Source of the DNA: Maribacter algarum (ex Lu et al. 2025) (nom. illeg.)
Lineage (GTDB): Bacteria > Bacteroidota > Bacteroidia > Flavobacteriales > Flavobacteriaceae
Assembly (NCBI GenBank): GCA_947495915.1
Contig: CANMAW010000001.1
Coordinates: 434,001-498,000, forward strand
Direction: 5' to 3'
DNA: 64,000 nt
The notes beneath the pieces are model-generated. The model had not been told where the DNA came from. It made no database searches and saw nothing but the letters and a program-made list of their open reading frames with translations. Positions 52,550 through 62,709 of the stretch are shown piece after piece (position 1 is the stretch's first letter; each line of letters starts with the position of its first letter). Made by a program: the position numbers and the translations under genes.

Positions 52550-54130
52550 TTAAGCTTTATATTTTCCTGAAAGATCTTTAGCAACACTGGTCAAGGTATC
52601 AATTACCTCATCAGTAAGTTTACCCGACTTTAAGGTATCAAGAATACCTCTATGTTTTGCATTTAAAAATTCGATGAAGTCAGTCTCAAATTCTTTTACT
52701 TTTTCAACAGGCACATCTTTCAACAAATTCTTAGAACCTGCATAAATGATAGCCACTTGATCTTCTACTGTAAAAGGATCATTTTGAGCTTGCTTTAAGA
52801 TTTCTACGTTTCGCTTACCTTTTTCAATAACATTTAGAGTAGCTGCATCTAAATCAGAACCGAATTTTGCAAAAGCCTCTAATTCACGAAACTGCGCTTG
52901 GTCTAATTTTAAAGTACCAGATACTTTTTTCATTGATTTTATCTGAGCATTACCACCCACACGAGATACAGAAATACCAACGTTAATTGCAGGTCTAACA
53001 CCCTGGTTGAATAAATCTTGCTCTAAGAATATCTGACCATCTGTAATTGAAATTACGTTGGTAGGAATATATGCAGAAACGTCACCTGCTTGTGTTTCAA
53101 TAATTGGAAGAGCAGTTAAAGAACCTCCACCTTTTACCATTGGTTTTAAACTATCTGGCAAATCGTTCATTTCTTTTGCAATCGCATCATCATTGATCAC
53201 TTTTGCAGAACGCTCTAATAAACGAGAGTGTAGATAGAAAACATCTCCTGGGTATGCTTCACGTCCTGGAGGTCTTCTTAATAAAAGAGATACCTCACGA
53301 TAGGCCACTGCTTGTTTTGATAAATCATCATAGATAATTAAAGCAGGACGACCAGTATCACGAAAGTACTCACCAATAGCAGCACCTGCCATTGGAGCAT
53401 ATACCTGCATAGGAGCAGGATCAGATGCATTTGCTGCTACAATAGTTGTATAGGCTAACGCACCTTTATCTTCTAATGTTTGTGCAATTGCAGCTACTGT
53501 TGAGGCCTTTTGACCAATAGCTACATATATACAATATACAGGCTCACCTGCATCGTAAAATTCTTTTTGATTTAAGATGGTGTCAATACAAACTGTAGTC
53601 TTACCAGTTTGACGGTCTCCAATTACCAACTCACGTTGACCTCTACCTACCGGTATCATCGCATCAATTGCTTTAATACCAGTTTGTAATGGCTCAGTTA
53701 CCGGCTCACGAAAAATTACACCTGGCGCCTTACGCTCTAATGGCATTTCGTAGGTTTCTCCGGAAATCGGACCTTTACCATCGATTGGTAAACCTAAAGT
53801 ATTTACCACACGACCAACAATACCTTCACCAACATTAATAGAAGCAATGGTTTGTGTACGTTTTACTACTGAACCTTCTTTCACGTCACGTGATGGACTC
53901 AATAATACCACACCTACATTATCTTCTTCAAGATTCAATACGATACCTTTTAGACCGCCTTCGAATTCTACCAATTCACCGTATTCGGCGTTTGATAATC
54001 CGTAAACACGTGCGATACCATCACCTACTTGTAGTACAGTACCTACTTCATCTAAAGAAGCTGTAGCTTCAAATCCTGATAATTGTTTCTTTAAAATTGC
54101 TGATACTTCAGCGGCTTTTACTCCTGCCAT
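52550..54130 (-). CDS. atpA: ATP synthase alpha subunit
   Basis: 526 residues, the usual Bacteroidota length. Walker A GDRQTGKT lies near residues 171-178, [20 protein letters not shown] forms the Walker B region, and the [10 protein letters not shown] segment carries the arginine finger. Non-catalytic nucleotide-binding subunit of F1. It follows atpH after a 59-base spacer that contains a heptanucleotide repeat array. Confidence 0.98.
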   Translation of the reverse strand: MAGVKAAEVSAILKKQLSGFEATASLDEVGTVLQVGDGIARVYGLSNAEYGELVEFEGGLKGIVLNLEEDNVGVVLLSPSRDVKEGSVVKRTQTIASINVGEGIVGRVVNTLGLPIDGKGPISGETYEMPLERKAPGVIFREPVTEPLQTGIKAIDAMIPVGRGQRELVIGDRQTGKTTVCIDTILNQKEFYDAGEPVYCIYVAIGQKASTVAAIAQTLEDKGALAYTTIVAANASDPAPMQVYAPMAGAAIGEYFRDTGRPALIIYDDLSKQAVAYREVSLLLRRPPGREAYPGDVFYLHSRLLERSAKVINDDAIAKEMNDLPDSLKPMVKGGGSLTALPIIETQAGDVSAYIPTNVISITDGQIFLEQDLFNQGVRPAINVGISVSRVGGNAQIKSMKKVSGTLKLDQAQFRELEAFAKFGSDLDAATLNVIEKGKRNVEILKQAQNDPFTVEDQVAIIYAGSKNLLKDVPVEKVKEFETDFIEFLNAKHRGILDTLKSGKLTDEVIDTLTSVAKDLSGKYKA

Positions 54131-54137
54131 ATGTTCT

Positions 54138-54165
54138 AGATATAAGACGTAAGATATAAGACATA
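54138..54165 (-). repeat. four tandem heptanucleotides in the atpH-atpA spacer
   Basis: On the plus strand AGATATA, AGACGTA, AGATATA and AGACATA follow one another without gaps. The array fills half of an intercistronic spacer. Units fit AGAYRTA. Confidence 0.6.
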
Positions 54166-54189
54166 AGTGCCCTATCTCTTGATATTTAT

Positions 54190-54729
54190 TTATAGACTAT
54201 TTGTAAATTCTCTTTTTAAATTACTTAGCTTGTTTGCAATACTAGCGTCATACTGTAAATCACCAACACGTAAGACAAAGCCACCCAAAATAGATTCATC
54301 TATTTTATTTTCAATAGTAACTTTATTACCTGTTAAGGACGCTACTTTATTCAAAATTTTAGTTTCTAAATCAGCTGTTAACGGAACTGCAGTCGTTACT
54401 ACTGCGATATCTTTTCCTTTTAACTTCTCATTTAAAATCAAGTATTTGATAGCTACTTCATTGAGCATTGAGACTCTTTTGTTGTCAACCAACATTGAAA
54501 TTGCACCCTCAGTAATCTTATTGCTTCCTTTGAAAATAGCAACTAAAGCTTCTTTTTTAGCACTATCCATTATTACTGGACTAGCTAACATTTCCTGAAG
54601 TTCACTACTTTCTGAAATTGTGCTTACAATATTTTGCATATCCTTTTCTAAGGCATCGGTAGTTTTATTCTCTACGGCAAGGTCGAGAATTGCTTTTGCA
54701 TATCGTAAGGCTGCTCTTGAATCGCTCAT
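54190..54729 (-). CDS. atpH: ATP synthase delta subunit
   Basis: 179 residues. The N-terminal helical bundle ([17 protein letters not shown]) and the C-terminal [20 protein letters not shown] are the family marks. It joins the peripheral stalk to the F1 head. Placed between atpF and atpA as usual. Confidence 0.95.
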   Translation of the reverse strand: MSDSRAALRYAKAILDLAVENKTTDALEKDMQNIVSTISESSELQEMLASPVIMDSAKKEALVAIFKGSNKITEGAISMLVDNKRVSMLNEVAIKYLILNEKLKGKDIAVVTTAVPLTADLETKILNKVASLTGNKVTIENKIDESILGGFVLRVGDLQYDASIANKLSNLKREFTNSL

Positions 54730-54735
54730 GCGTTC

Positions 54736-55236
54736 TTAATTCAATTTAATATCTCCTAATAAATCATCAACCAATTTCAATTGCTTGCTTTTGTCTGCAA
54801 GTTGATCTTTGATTACTTTTTCAGCAATATCAACTGACAAATTAGCCACTTGACTTTTAATATCTGCAACAGCCGCTTTTTTCTCACTTTCAATAGCAGC
54901 TTGAGCCTGCTTCAACATTTTATCGCCTTCAACTTTAGCTTGCTCTTTAGAGTCAGCAATCATTTTATCTTTAATCTCACGTGCTTCTTTCAACATCGCC
55001 TCACGTTCAGCCCGTGCTTCTTTTAAAAGCTTGTCGTTATCAGCCTGTAAGTTCTGCATCTCTTTACGCGCATTTTCTGCAGCTTCAAGAGCTCCTTGAA
55101 TGCCTTCTTCACGTTCGTTTAAAGAGGTCAATATTGGTTTCCAAGCAAATTTTACCAATAAGAAAATTAAACCTAATAATAATATGGTTTGTACAATGAA
55201 CAAACCTGGTGAAAAATCGTTTAATAAAGTATCCAT
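54736..55236 (-). CDS. atpF: ATP synthase b subunit
   Basis: 166 residues: an N-terminal membrane helix (about 9-30) and a long charged coiled coil rich in Ala, Glu and Lys (AREIKDKMIADSKEQAKVEG). Peripheral stalk of F0. A single b-type gene is present, with no b' duplicate. Confidence 0.95.
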   Translation of the reverse strand: MDTLLNDFSPGLFIVQTILLLGLIFLLVKFAWKPILTSLNEREEGIQGALEAAENARKEMQNLQADNDKLLKEARAEREAMLKEAREIKDKMIADSKEQAKVEGDKMLKQAQAAIESEKKAAVADIKSQVANLSVDIAEKVIKDQLADKSKQLKLVDDLLGDIKLN

Positions 55237-55324
55237 TTATAAGTAATTAAAATATCTATCAATAGTTTAAAAACATTTCCTGCAACCAACCGTTACAGGA
55301 AAATGTTTTTGGTTTTGTATGTTC

Positions 55325-55555
<231 letters not shown>

Positions 55556-56734
55556 TTAAATAAAGTCCGCTCTTACATCTTCTGCATCTGGAACTTCATG
55601 ACCTTGCTCATCATGATGATGATCATGGTCGTGTTCTGCTACTGCCATACCAATAAATAAAGCAGAAAGCATTGTAAAAATATAGGCCTGTAAAAAGGCT
55701 ACCAACACCTCAATTAAGGTGATGAAAAATGATAATACTAATGATAAACCGGTTGCCCCAGCAACACCTAAAGACTCCTTAAGCGTAAACATGATTGCAA
55801 TTAAACTCATAACTACAATATGACCAGCTGAAATATTTGCGAACAAACGTACTAAAAGTGAGAAGGGCTTTATTATAAATGCTCCTGCTAATTCAATAAT
55901 TGCCAAAACTGGTCTAATTAAAACAGGTACGCCTGGCATCCAAAGCATGTGCATCCAATAATCTTTATTTCCGCTTACAGAATAAATAATCAACGTGAAT
56001 ATGGCCAAACAAGCCGTTACTGCCAACTGACCAGTAACGTTAAATCCTAATGGTGTTAAACCTAACAAATTCAAAATCCATATAAAAAAGAAAACCGTTA
56101 ATAGGTATCCTGTAAATTTTCTATAATGTTTGTCACCAATATTTGGTCTAGCAATTTCGTCACGCACGTACAATACTAGTGGCTCTAACACTCTACCAAA
56201 GCCAGTTGGAACGCTTTTATTTTTATATTGTCTTGCTAAAGATGAAAAAGCCCAAAACATAAATAAGCCTACTAATAAAACTCCAACAACACTTTTGGTA
56301 ATAGAGAAATCTAAAACTTTATGAGCATTGGTCGCATGGTGCTCTTCATCAAAAGCCACCGCTGATGCGTTAGCATCTAACTCATAAATTTTACTATGAA
56401 GTTTTACAAATTTCGAACCATTACGTTCTACAATGACTTCTCCGTTATCGTCATGATGAAATTCAGAAGACATAAAGGTAACCAAACCATTACTTGACCA
56501 TAAAATAACAGGTAGTGGGAAACCTACATGTTTTCTTTCACCTGCATCATTTGAGTAAGAGAACAAATGAAAATCATGTGAATCTTTAATGTGGTGTAAA
56601 ATATACTCATCAACTTGTTCTTTCGAACTAACAGTGCCTTCTTGTTTTGCATCTGAGAAGGCAAAACTTTGAAGTGAAAAACAAAGTATTGTTAGTTGTA
56701 ATAAGGTTTTAAACGTATTTGAAACTTGCATCAT
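55556..56734 (-). CDS. atpB: ATP synthase a subunit with long N-terminal extension
   Basis: 392 residues against about 270 in E. coli. A signal-like N-terminus (LQLTILCFSLQSFAFSD) and about 110 further residues precede the first conserved membrane segment, as in other Bacteroidota. The essential Arg is in LLVRLFANISAGH near residue 293. The C-terminus is His/Asp-rich (AEHDHDHHHDEQGHE). It forms the proton channel with the c ring. Two Met codons open the frame. Confidence 0.95.
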   Translation of the reverse strand: MMQVSNTFKTLLQLTILCFSLQSFAFSDAKQEGTVSSKEQVDEYILHHIKDSHDFHLFSYSNDAGERKHVGFPLPVILWSSNGLVTFMSSEFHHDDNGEVIVERNGSKFVKLHSKIYELDANASAVAFDEEHHATNAHKVLDFSITKSVVGVLLVGLFMFWAFSSLARQYKNKSVPTGFGRVLEPLVLYVRDEIARPNIGDKHYRKFTGYLLTVFFFIWILNLLGLTPLGFNVTGQLAVTACLAIFTLIIYSVSGNKDYWMHMLWMPGVPVLIRPVLAIIELAGAFIIKPFSLLVRLFANISAGHIVVMSLIAIMFTLKESLGVAGATGLSLVLSFFITLIEVLVAFLQAYIFTMLSALFIGMAVAEHDHDHHHDEQGHEVPDAEDVRADFI

Positions 56735-56830
56735 TAGTTCTTTGTCAAAAAATTAAGCTCCTGAAATTTTGCGCAAAAGTAGGTAATATTGCCGTAATTC
56801 AAAGCATACTTTCTCTTTAAAATTTAGAAA

Positions 56831-57217
56831 CTACTTCTGTTGTAAAATTTTTGAAACAAAAAATACTTCCAATATTAAAAAAACAAAGACCGGAATTAAA
56901 AGTGAAGCCCTTTCAAATCTTGGTAAATATTGATCTCCCATGAGTTGTGGATAGCACATTGCTGTAAAAGCAGCAATTTTAAATACCAAAAGTGCAATGT
57001 AAATGAATCCTAATTGAGGAAATATTTTTTTATTAGTAGACAATAGGTGAAAAGCAATAATTATCGATGAGGAGAAAATCAAATGAAAAATGTACGCTTT
57101 TTGTAGTAGTGCGTTAAAGTCTGAGTGGTTATCTACCAACAATGACTGGTGGAGAAAAAAAGAAGTCGTGCCCATGATAATGAGCACGACAGTATTTAAT
57201 ATAATTTTCTTAATCAA
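56831..57217 (-). CDS. small membrane protein of the atp operon
   Basis: 128 residues starting with TTG two bases after the atpZ stop. Four membrane helices are predicted by eye. I do not recognise it with certainty; it resembles DUF6168-type proteins found at this place in flavobacterial atp operons. Position between atpZ and atpB is where AtpI-like assembly factors occur, so a role in F0 assembly or cation supply is possible. Confidence 0.75.
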   Translation of the reverse strand: MIKKIILNTVVLIIMGTTSFFLHQSLLVDNHSDFNALLQKAYIFHLIFSSSIIIAFHLLSTNKKIFPQLGFIYIALLVFKIAAFTAMCYPQLMGDQYLPRFERASLLIPVFVFLILEVFFVSKILQQK

Positions 57218-57219
57218 TG

Positions 57220-57444
57220 CTATTTATTTAAGGTCATCACTTTTTTGATGACAATATACATTGACAAAAATACAGCAAGTAAGGTAATTGTATCTTCTAA
57301 ATATGTTTTTTCAAACTTAACATCAAGCCAAGCCCCTAAAAGGTTACCTAAAAAAATGGTACCCCCCATTTGTATGGCAATACCAGATAAACTAGCAGCT
57401 GTTCGAATTAACTTTGAATTATCACGAGGCTTTTGCTGGTCCAT
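57220..57444 (-). CDS. atpZ: AtpZ/AtpI family protein
   Basis: 74 residues with two membrane helices (SLSGIAIQMGGTIFLGNLLG and ITLLAVFLSMYIVIKKVM). Typical AtpZ length. Such proteins form Mg2+/Ca2+ permeable complexes with AtpI or help c-ring assembly. Its start overlaps the bactofilin end by 23 bases. Confidence 0.88.
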   Translation of the reverse strand: MDQQKPRDNSKLIRTAASLSGIAIQMGGTIFLGNLLGAWLDVKFEKTYLEDTITLLAVFLSMYIVIKKVMTLNK

Positions 57445-57877
57445 TTACTTTACTCCCTAAAGAAGATTTAAATCCGCCAGATGAAGCAGTTGCATTACCG
57501 CCCATTGAGGCGCCTCCTTTACCTTTCATAGTACATGACGCGTTAAAAGTTGCACCCGGCTCAACAGCAAGTTTGGTAACAGCAACCGTACCTTCAATAA
57601 CCGCTGAAGATTTTAATGAAAGTAAATCAGAAACCAAAAGTTCGCCATTAAAGCTACCTTCAATATCAGCGTTTACACATTCTACTTTACCGTGAATATA
57701 GCCATCTTTACCGATGACCACTTTACCAGATGTTTTTACATTACCATCTAATTTACCATCAATTCTAAAATCAGCTTCAGATACAATATCTCCTTTGATT
57801 TTAGTATTCTTTTCAATTCTGTTCGGTTGTCCGCCAATTTCGTTCATAGTTCTAGGTTTTTTGTTGTCTGAAAACAT
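57422..57877 (-). CDS. bactofilin, polymer-forming cytoskeletal protein
   Basis: 151 residues. The central domain (about 20-115) is the right-handed beta-helix of bactofilins, with repeated Gly/Val turns (TKIKGDIVSEADFRIDGKLD, GKVVIGKDGYIHGKVECVNA). Tails are Gly/Ser/Ala-rich. Bactofilins polymerise without nucleotide at the membrane and organise envelope enzymes. It sits seven bases after sprE and overlaps atpZ. Confidence 0.92.
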   Translation of the reverse strand: MFSDNKKPRTMNEIGGQPNRIEKNTKIKGDIVSEADFRIDGKLDGNVKTSGKVVIGKDGYIHGKVECVNADIEGSFNGELLVSDLLSLKSSAVIEGTVAVTKLAVEPGATFNASCTMKGKGGASMGGNATASSGGFKSSLGSKVNGPAKAS

Positions 57878-57884
57878 CGTTCAT

Positions 57885-60437
57885 TTAGGGTTTTGGGGTT
57901 AAAAGAGAATTCTTATAATCTTGTAAATTTTTATGTACTTGTACTACTTTATAATTTGAAGACAAAATCACGAAATTTTGATTTCGAATTCGATAGTCTT
58001 TGTTTTTTGCCAATAATTCAACGTAACCTAATGCTCTATCTTTTGATTTAAAGCCATGTACGATAACAAATTGGTCTTCCAAGGTATAAATATCTTTTGA
58101 AACTACATTACTATATTTTAAATCTTTTATCGATTCTTCAAGCCTAAGTTTCAATTTTAACGCTTCTTCGTTTTTTGAGCGTTTGAATGGAAAAACTACC
58201 TTCCAATTCCCAGTTCCAGATGAACCAACTTCAGGCGAAAACTCTTTCGGCTCTAATTTTGGTAATTGTTCTGCAACCATCATCTCTGCCTTTTTGCCTT
58301 CTGCATTATTTGGATAGGTCAATGCCACATAATTCAATGCCTCTTTAAAAGGCTCAAACCCATTCAATCGGCCTATCGCATTAGCTTTCAACATTTCAAA
58401 TTTTGGCACAATGGGGTCGCCTGTAAACCTATTGATATTTTCTTCTGCTAAGGTTATTACTGTTAAATATTCTTGATTGCGATATTTGGCATATAATGCT
58501 CCGTATCGAGCATCAGGACTATCAGCGTCTCCGGTAATTACTGCTGAAGGGTTTAATAATATTTCAGCATACCTTGAATCAGGGTGATTCTGCAAAATAT
58601 TATCTTTCATACCTTTTTGCAAAGGACTTTCTTCTTCTTCGTATATTTTATACAGATTGTATTTTGAAGGAAGTATCAACCGTTCTTCAGGATTCGATGC
58701 CAATACATCTTCTAGTTTTCCGGAAGCCAATAAATTTTCTTTAAACTTTTCTTTATAAATCAATCCTAATTGGTAATTGGCAAAATTTCTTTCGATATGC
58801 AAACTATCAATAATGCCTTTATCCTTCGGAATTTGATCCATATAAAAAGCAACATCGTATTTTTCTTGATCAGTTGGCTCTCCGCTTAAACTGTCGTTTT
58901 CTACATTCGTTGCAATTGCCTCTGAAGGTACTGTTCTAGTTTTATTACTCCAACGCCAATCATCTTCTAATTGTCTATTTCCCCATTTGTTAGTGAAATC
59001 ATTCTTGCCATAGCCTAAACTTGTAAGATTATAAAAGTAAAATTTACCTTTATTTTCTTTACCACCTTTAGACTCTCCAAAAGAAGCAAAACTCGCTGTA
59101 ATTTTTTGCTCAGCTTTCTTTTTAGCTTCCTCTTCAGCGGCTTTCATATCATCAATGTGTTTTTGAAAATAAGCCAATTGATCATCTACAGGCATATTAT
59201 ATAAACCAATAACACTGTCGGTATATGCTACTATATCTTCATATTTAATTACATCTTCAAGGTTGTCTAATTTCTTTTTAGTAGCCCTATATTTTTTCGT
59301 ATTCTCTGAAAGATTGGTTAGCATACTATCATAATAAGCTCCAGCTTCTTTGTAAGCGTTCTTATCAAAATTGTGCTCCGCTAAATTTTCGTAATTCAGC
59401 GCATTTAGTTTCGGTTCATTCTGTGTTGCACGTAACGATTTGTTAAAGTAAACCAATGCCAAGCTGTCTGTGCCTTGACCTAAATGAAATTCTGCTACTT
59501 GACGATATATCTTATCTAAAAAGGGTCTATTTTCTCTGTTTTCTTCAAGTTTCGTTAGATATTCAAGAACCTCTTCTTTATTCATATCGGTTATTTCGAT
59601 ATTTCGAATCTTCTGAATTTCAGCATTAATCATGTATACACGAGGTGATCTTCGATTCAAATCGATAACCTTATCAAAAGCATAATTTGCACTGTCTTTA
59701 TAACCCAATTGATTATACAATTGACCGATAATATAGTAATAGCGCCCTTTTTCAGGATTTTTCTTTGTGTAGTACGATGCAATTTTTAGCTGCTGAATGG
59801 CGGTGTCTGGAGCTTTTAAATTAATAAATGCCTGTGCCATCATCGCTCGTGCATCTGCATATTCTTGATCTTTTAATTCTTCAAATTTTAAAAGCCGTTT
59901 TAGGTTGCGAAGTGCTAATTCTTCATTTTCTAGACGAATATTAACCTTTTCACGCCAAATATGTGCTTCATTTAGTTTATCACTGTACGAATACTTTTTA
60001 ATAATATAATTGAAAGCCTCCATTGCCGGAATATAACGTTCGTCAAAATATCGGCCTTTACCTAATAATAAAAAAGCTTCATCAGTTTGAGGATTTCGCT
60101 CTTCATCTCGAATATCCATACTGTGCTTCTGAATGGCCTTGGTCGCTTTTTCTTCTGCAATGATAAAGTTGGGGTTATTATCTTCGGAATCAAGCTTAAT
60201 TTCACCAGTAACAGAAAGACGCTCAATCGGAAGTATTTCCCAATAGTCATCATGGTAGTTATTATTAAGTTCTTCACGGCCTTCTTCAAAGGCAATATTA
60301 CCATTATACAAAGTATTGTACTTGGTATTTAAAGCATGCCAATTACGATTAATAAAGGCATCTTTTTTTGTAGAGCAGGCATTGAAAACAAGACTACAAG
60401 TTAAAGCGCTAAGTATAAGTTTATATGGAACCTTCAA
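57885..60437 (-). CDS. sprE: SprE/PorW-like gliding and type IX secretion lipoprotein
   Basis: 850 residues starting with TTG at 60437; no ATG is available before the signal peptide (LSALTCSLVFNAC lipobox). The N-terminus NRNWHALNTKYNTLYNGN is the mark of SprE/PorW, and TPR-type helices fill residues about 110-400. The C-terminus (SKDIYTLEDQFVIVHGFKSK) matches the family tail. SprE/PorW is required for type IX secretion and gliding. It heads the unit containing bactofilin and the atp genes. Confidence 0.9.
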   Translation of the reverse strand: MKVPYKLILSALTCSLVFNACSTKKDAFINRNWHALNTKYNTLYNGNIAFEEGREELNNNYHDDYWEILPIERLSVTGEIKLDSEDNNPNFIIAEEKATKAIQKHSMDIRDEERNPQTDEAFLLLGKGRYFDERYIPAMEAFNYIIKKYSYSDKLNEAHIWREKVNIRLENEELALRNLKRLLKFEELKDQEYADARAMMAQAFINLKAPDTAIQQLKIASYYTKKNPEKGRYYYIIGQLYNQLGYKDSANYAFDKVIDLNRRSPRVYMINAEIQKIRNIEITDMNKEEVLEYLTKLEENRENRPFLDKIYRQVAEFHLGQGTDSLALVYFNKSLRATQNEPKLNALNYENLAEHNFDKNAYKEAGAYYDSMLTNLSENTKKYRATKKKLDNLEDVIKYEDIVAYTDSVIGLYNMPVDDQLAYFQKHIDDMKAAEEEAKKKAEQKITASFASFGESKGGKENKGKFYFYNLTSLGYGKNDFTNKWGNRQLEDDWRWSNKTRTVPSEAIATNVENDSLSGEPTDQEKYDVAFYMDQIPKDKGIIDSLHIERNFANYQLGLIYKEKFKENLLASGKLEDVLASNPEERLILPSKYNLYKIYEEEESPLQKGMKDNILQNHPDSRYAEILLNPSAVITGDADSPDARYGALYAKYRNQEYLTVITLAEENINRFTGDPIVPKFEMLKANAIGRLNGFEPFKEALNYVALTYPNNAEGKKAEMMVAEQLPKLEPKEFSPEVGSSGTGNWKVVFPFKRSKNEEALKLKLRLEESIKDLKYSNVVSKDIYTLEDQFVIVHGFKSKDRALGYVELLAKNKDYRIRNQNFVILSSNYKVVQVHKNLQDYKNSLLTPKP

Positions 60438-60675
60438 AATTGTGTGTATACGTATGTAATCTTAACTGAAAAACAACCGTATTATTATGTAGTTCATCGA
60501 TAAAAGCTTTAAAAATGTCACCTGTGCTAAAACCTTAACAATTGACTGATGTTACTCTTATTGAAAAATATACGTTGCCCGACAATCTAAATAATCGATA
60601 ATCATATTTCCGTGTATGTTATCTCAGCAAACTATCGCATTGTACCAAAAATGAGTATATGATACATCACATAAA

Positions 60676-60819
60676 ACAAACTAGTTGGTCTATAATTGCT
60701 TTTAAATACAATCATTCTTTTAAAAAAAGGTTATTTGTCGATCGTTTAGCATCATAGGTCGTAATTAATTACAATCGATTCTTTTCTAATTGATATCACA
60801 AAAGACTAGCCGGTTGGTT
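60676..60819. repeat. paired operator-like palindromes in a 481-base gene-free stretch
   Basis: ACAAACTAGTTGGT (60676-60689) and GACTAGCCGGTTGGTT (60804-60819) start 128 bases apart; a half-site ATAGTCAGTT follows at 60889-60898. Otherwise 60438-60918 is AT-rich, with a weak -7 element for sprE (TACGGTTG, 60474-60481, minus strand) and no convincing gene. Confidence 0.4.
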
Positions 60820-60918
60820 TTGTCATTGATACTCTAAAGCAATAAAAAATCATACTTCACCAAGTTACAATGAATTAGCGCTTATAAATAGTCAGTTAAT
60901 TGCAGGGCTAAGTATGTT

Positions 60919-62169
60919 TTAAGATTTACTTGAATCTTGAAGTTTTTCCATTTTCTTCTGTAAATAGGTTATTTCAAGACCATTGGTGGTTTTAGCAATT
61001 GCCTTTTCTAAATTACTAATTGCTAACATAATTTCGCCACTTTGTTCATAGTACTCCGCGTAACATCCGAAATACAAATAGGCACGCTGTCCTAAATCTA
61101 CCTCATCTAAAGATTTTAATATTTTTAACGCAGCCTCTAATTTGTTCAATTGTAATTTTACTGAGGCAATATTCAATAAGTTCAAGTTGTTGGGTTGTAA
61201 CTGTTGTAGGTTTTGGTACAACTTTAAAATATTGCTCCAATTGGTATTTTCAAATGTTTTGGCTTTAATATGCTCTGCAGCGATGGCCGCTTCGTAGTGA
61301 TATATAGAAACCTCATCAAATTCCATAGCCTTATTCATAGCGCTATGCCCCATTTGTATCAATGGTAAAAACCATTTGCTACGGTCTTGCTCGCGAATAT
61401 CTACAATTTCGTTGCTAATATTAGTCTTTGTTTTTAAACGAGAAGCATGAAAACAGAGTAAAGCAAAAAGCGCGTACAAACTTCCTGTTCGCAATTTTTC
61501 CTTTTTTAAAAGTAGTTTACATAATCTCAAGGCTTCACCGCAGAGGTCTTCACGAATCAATTGCTTTGTATTTGTTGAATGAAAACCCTCGTTGAAGGTC
61601 AAGTAAATTACATGCATAACACTTACAAGCCTTTCTTTGACCTCATTGGGGGCCGGAAATTCAAATTGCAATTTATTTTTTACAATACTTTGTCTTGCCC
61701 TACGAAGCCGTTTGGTGATGGTGTCTTCTTTTGATAATAATGCAGCTGCAATCTCTTTGGTACTAAAACCTGATATAGTTTTTAAAGCAAACGAAATTTG
61801 TTCGTTTGGTTTTAATTTAGGGTGGCATGCCACAAAAATCATTCGAAGCTGGCTATCCTCAATTTCGTGATCTAAAAAAAGCTCATTGATTTCTTCGGAA
61901 AAACCTGAATCCAAATTTTCTTCATTCCGATTTTTTTCGGCTTTTATACTCCGTAGTAAATCAATGGTTCGGTTTTTAGCTACTTTGGTAAGCCATGCTT
62001 CTGGATATTCGGGAATCTGTTTTCGCCATTGTAAGGTGGCTTTAATAAAGGAGTCTTGAACGGCATCTTCTATCGTTTCAATATGTGCTAACCCAAAATA
62101 TCGGGTTAAAATAGCGACCATCTTTCCGTAGTGATGTCTAAAAAGATGGTCAACAATTTTCTGTTCCAT
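60919..62169 (-). CDS. ECF42-type sigma factor with C-terminal extension
   Basis: 416 residues, twice the normal ECF length. Regions 2 and 4 occupy the first 170 (AWLTKVAKNRTIDLLRSIKA, AFALKTISGFSTKEIAAALL-type helix-turn-helix). The remaining 245 residues are helical and TPR-like (LLKKEKLRTGSLYALFALLC, RAYLYFGCYAEYYEQSG), the DUF6596 region of ECF42 sigma factors. It overlaps its YCII partner by one base (TAATG). No anti-sigma gene is near, as usual for this group. Confidence 0.93.
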   Translation of the reverse strand: MEQKIVDHLFRHHYGKMVAILTRYFGLAHIETIEDAVQDSFIKATLQWRKQIPEYPEAWLTKVAKNRTIDLLRSIKAEKNRNEENLDSGFSEEINELFLDHEIEDSQLRMIFVACHPKLKPNEQISFALKTISGFSTKEIAAALLSKEDTITKRLRRARQSIVKNKLQFEFPAPNEVKERLVSVMHVIYLTFNEGFHSTNTKQLIREDLCGEALRLCKLLLKKEKLRTGSLYALFALLCFHASRLKTKTNISNEIVDIREQDRSKWFLPLIQMGHSAMNKAMEFDEVSIYHYEAAIAAEHIKAKTFENTNWSNILKLYQNLQQLQPNNLNLLNIASVKLQLNKLEAALKILKSLDEVDLGQRAYLYFGCYAEYYEQSGEIMLAISNLEKAIAKTTNGLEITYLQKKMEKLQDSSKS

Positions 62170-62516
62170 TAGTTATCAAAAACCATTATTTCACGAATTT
62201 CAACAGTTCCACCCAGATCATAATCGGGGTAGTCTTGTGCGATTTCAACCACTGCTTCAGCACTTTCCGCAGAAACCGTATAATATCCCCCAATAATCTC
62301 CTTACTATCGGCAAATGGCCCATCGCTAACAGCGCGATCTTGCCCAATTACCCGTTTAATATTTGGAGTTAATGCCTCACCCCCTTTAAGAATTCCTTGT
62401 GTCTCCATTTTCTGGCCCCAAGCGAACCATTTACCCATGCGGTTTTGTAATTCTTCAGGTGATAGCCCTAATTCTTGATAATCAGCTCCGATAAAAATCA
62501 TCATAAAATCTTTCAT
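62169..62516 (-). CDS. YCII/DGPF-domain partner of ECF42 sigma
   Basis: 115 residues. It carries the DGPF motif (VSDGPFADSKEIIGGYYTV) and the YCII-like ferredoxin fold. Proteins of this type are nearly always encoded next to ECF42 sigma factors; the interaction and ligand are not settled. First gene of the pair. Confidence 0.93.
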   Translation of the reverse strand: MKDFMMIFIGADYQELGLSPEELQNRMGKWFAWGQKMETQGILKGGEALTPNIKRVIGQDRAVSDGPFADSKEIIGGYYTVSAESAEAVVEIAQDYPDYDLGGTVEIREIMVFDN

Positions 62517-62677
62517 TTCTTCTTCTTATTTAAATGTTATACTGTTTTAACGAAGTAGGTGTCAGAAAACCGGACAGGATCTTCGATTTTCTTTAAAAAT
62601 ATTCGATTCAACTGGTTTTGATGGTAAAGAAGGAATTAATTTTTCACAATCCGATTTTATATAGCAAATGCAATGCT

Positions 62678-62685
62678 TAATTTTG
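62678..62685 (+). promoter_or_regulatory. -7 promoter element that decides the reductase start
   Basis: TAATTTTG is an exact TAnnTTTG match. Transcription should begin near 62691, so an in-frame ATG at 62668 cannot be the translation start. Confidence 0.65.
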
Positions 62686-62709
62686 CAGCCTAAATTAATG
62701 AGAAAGAAA

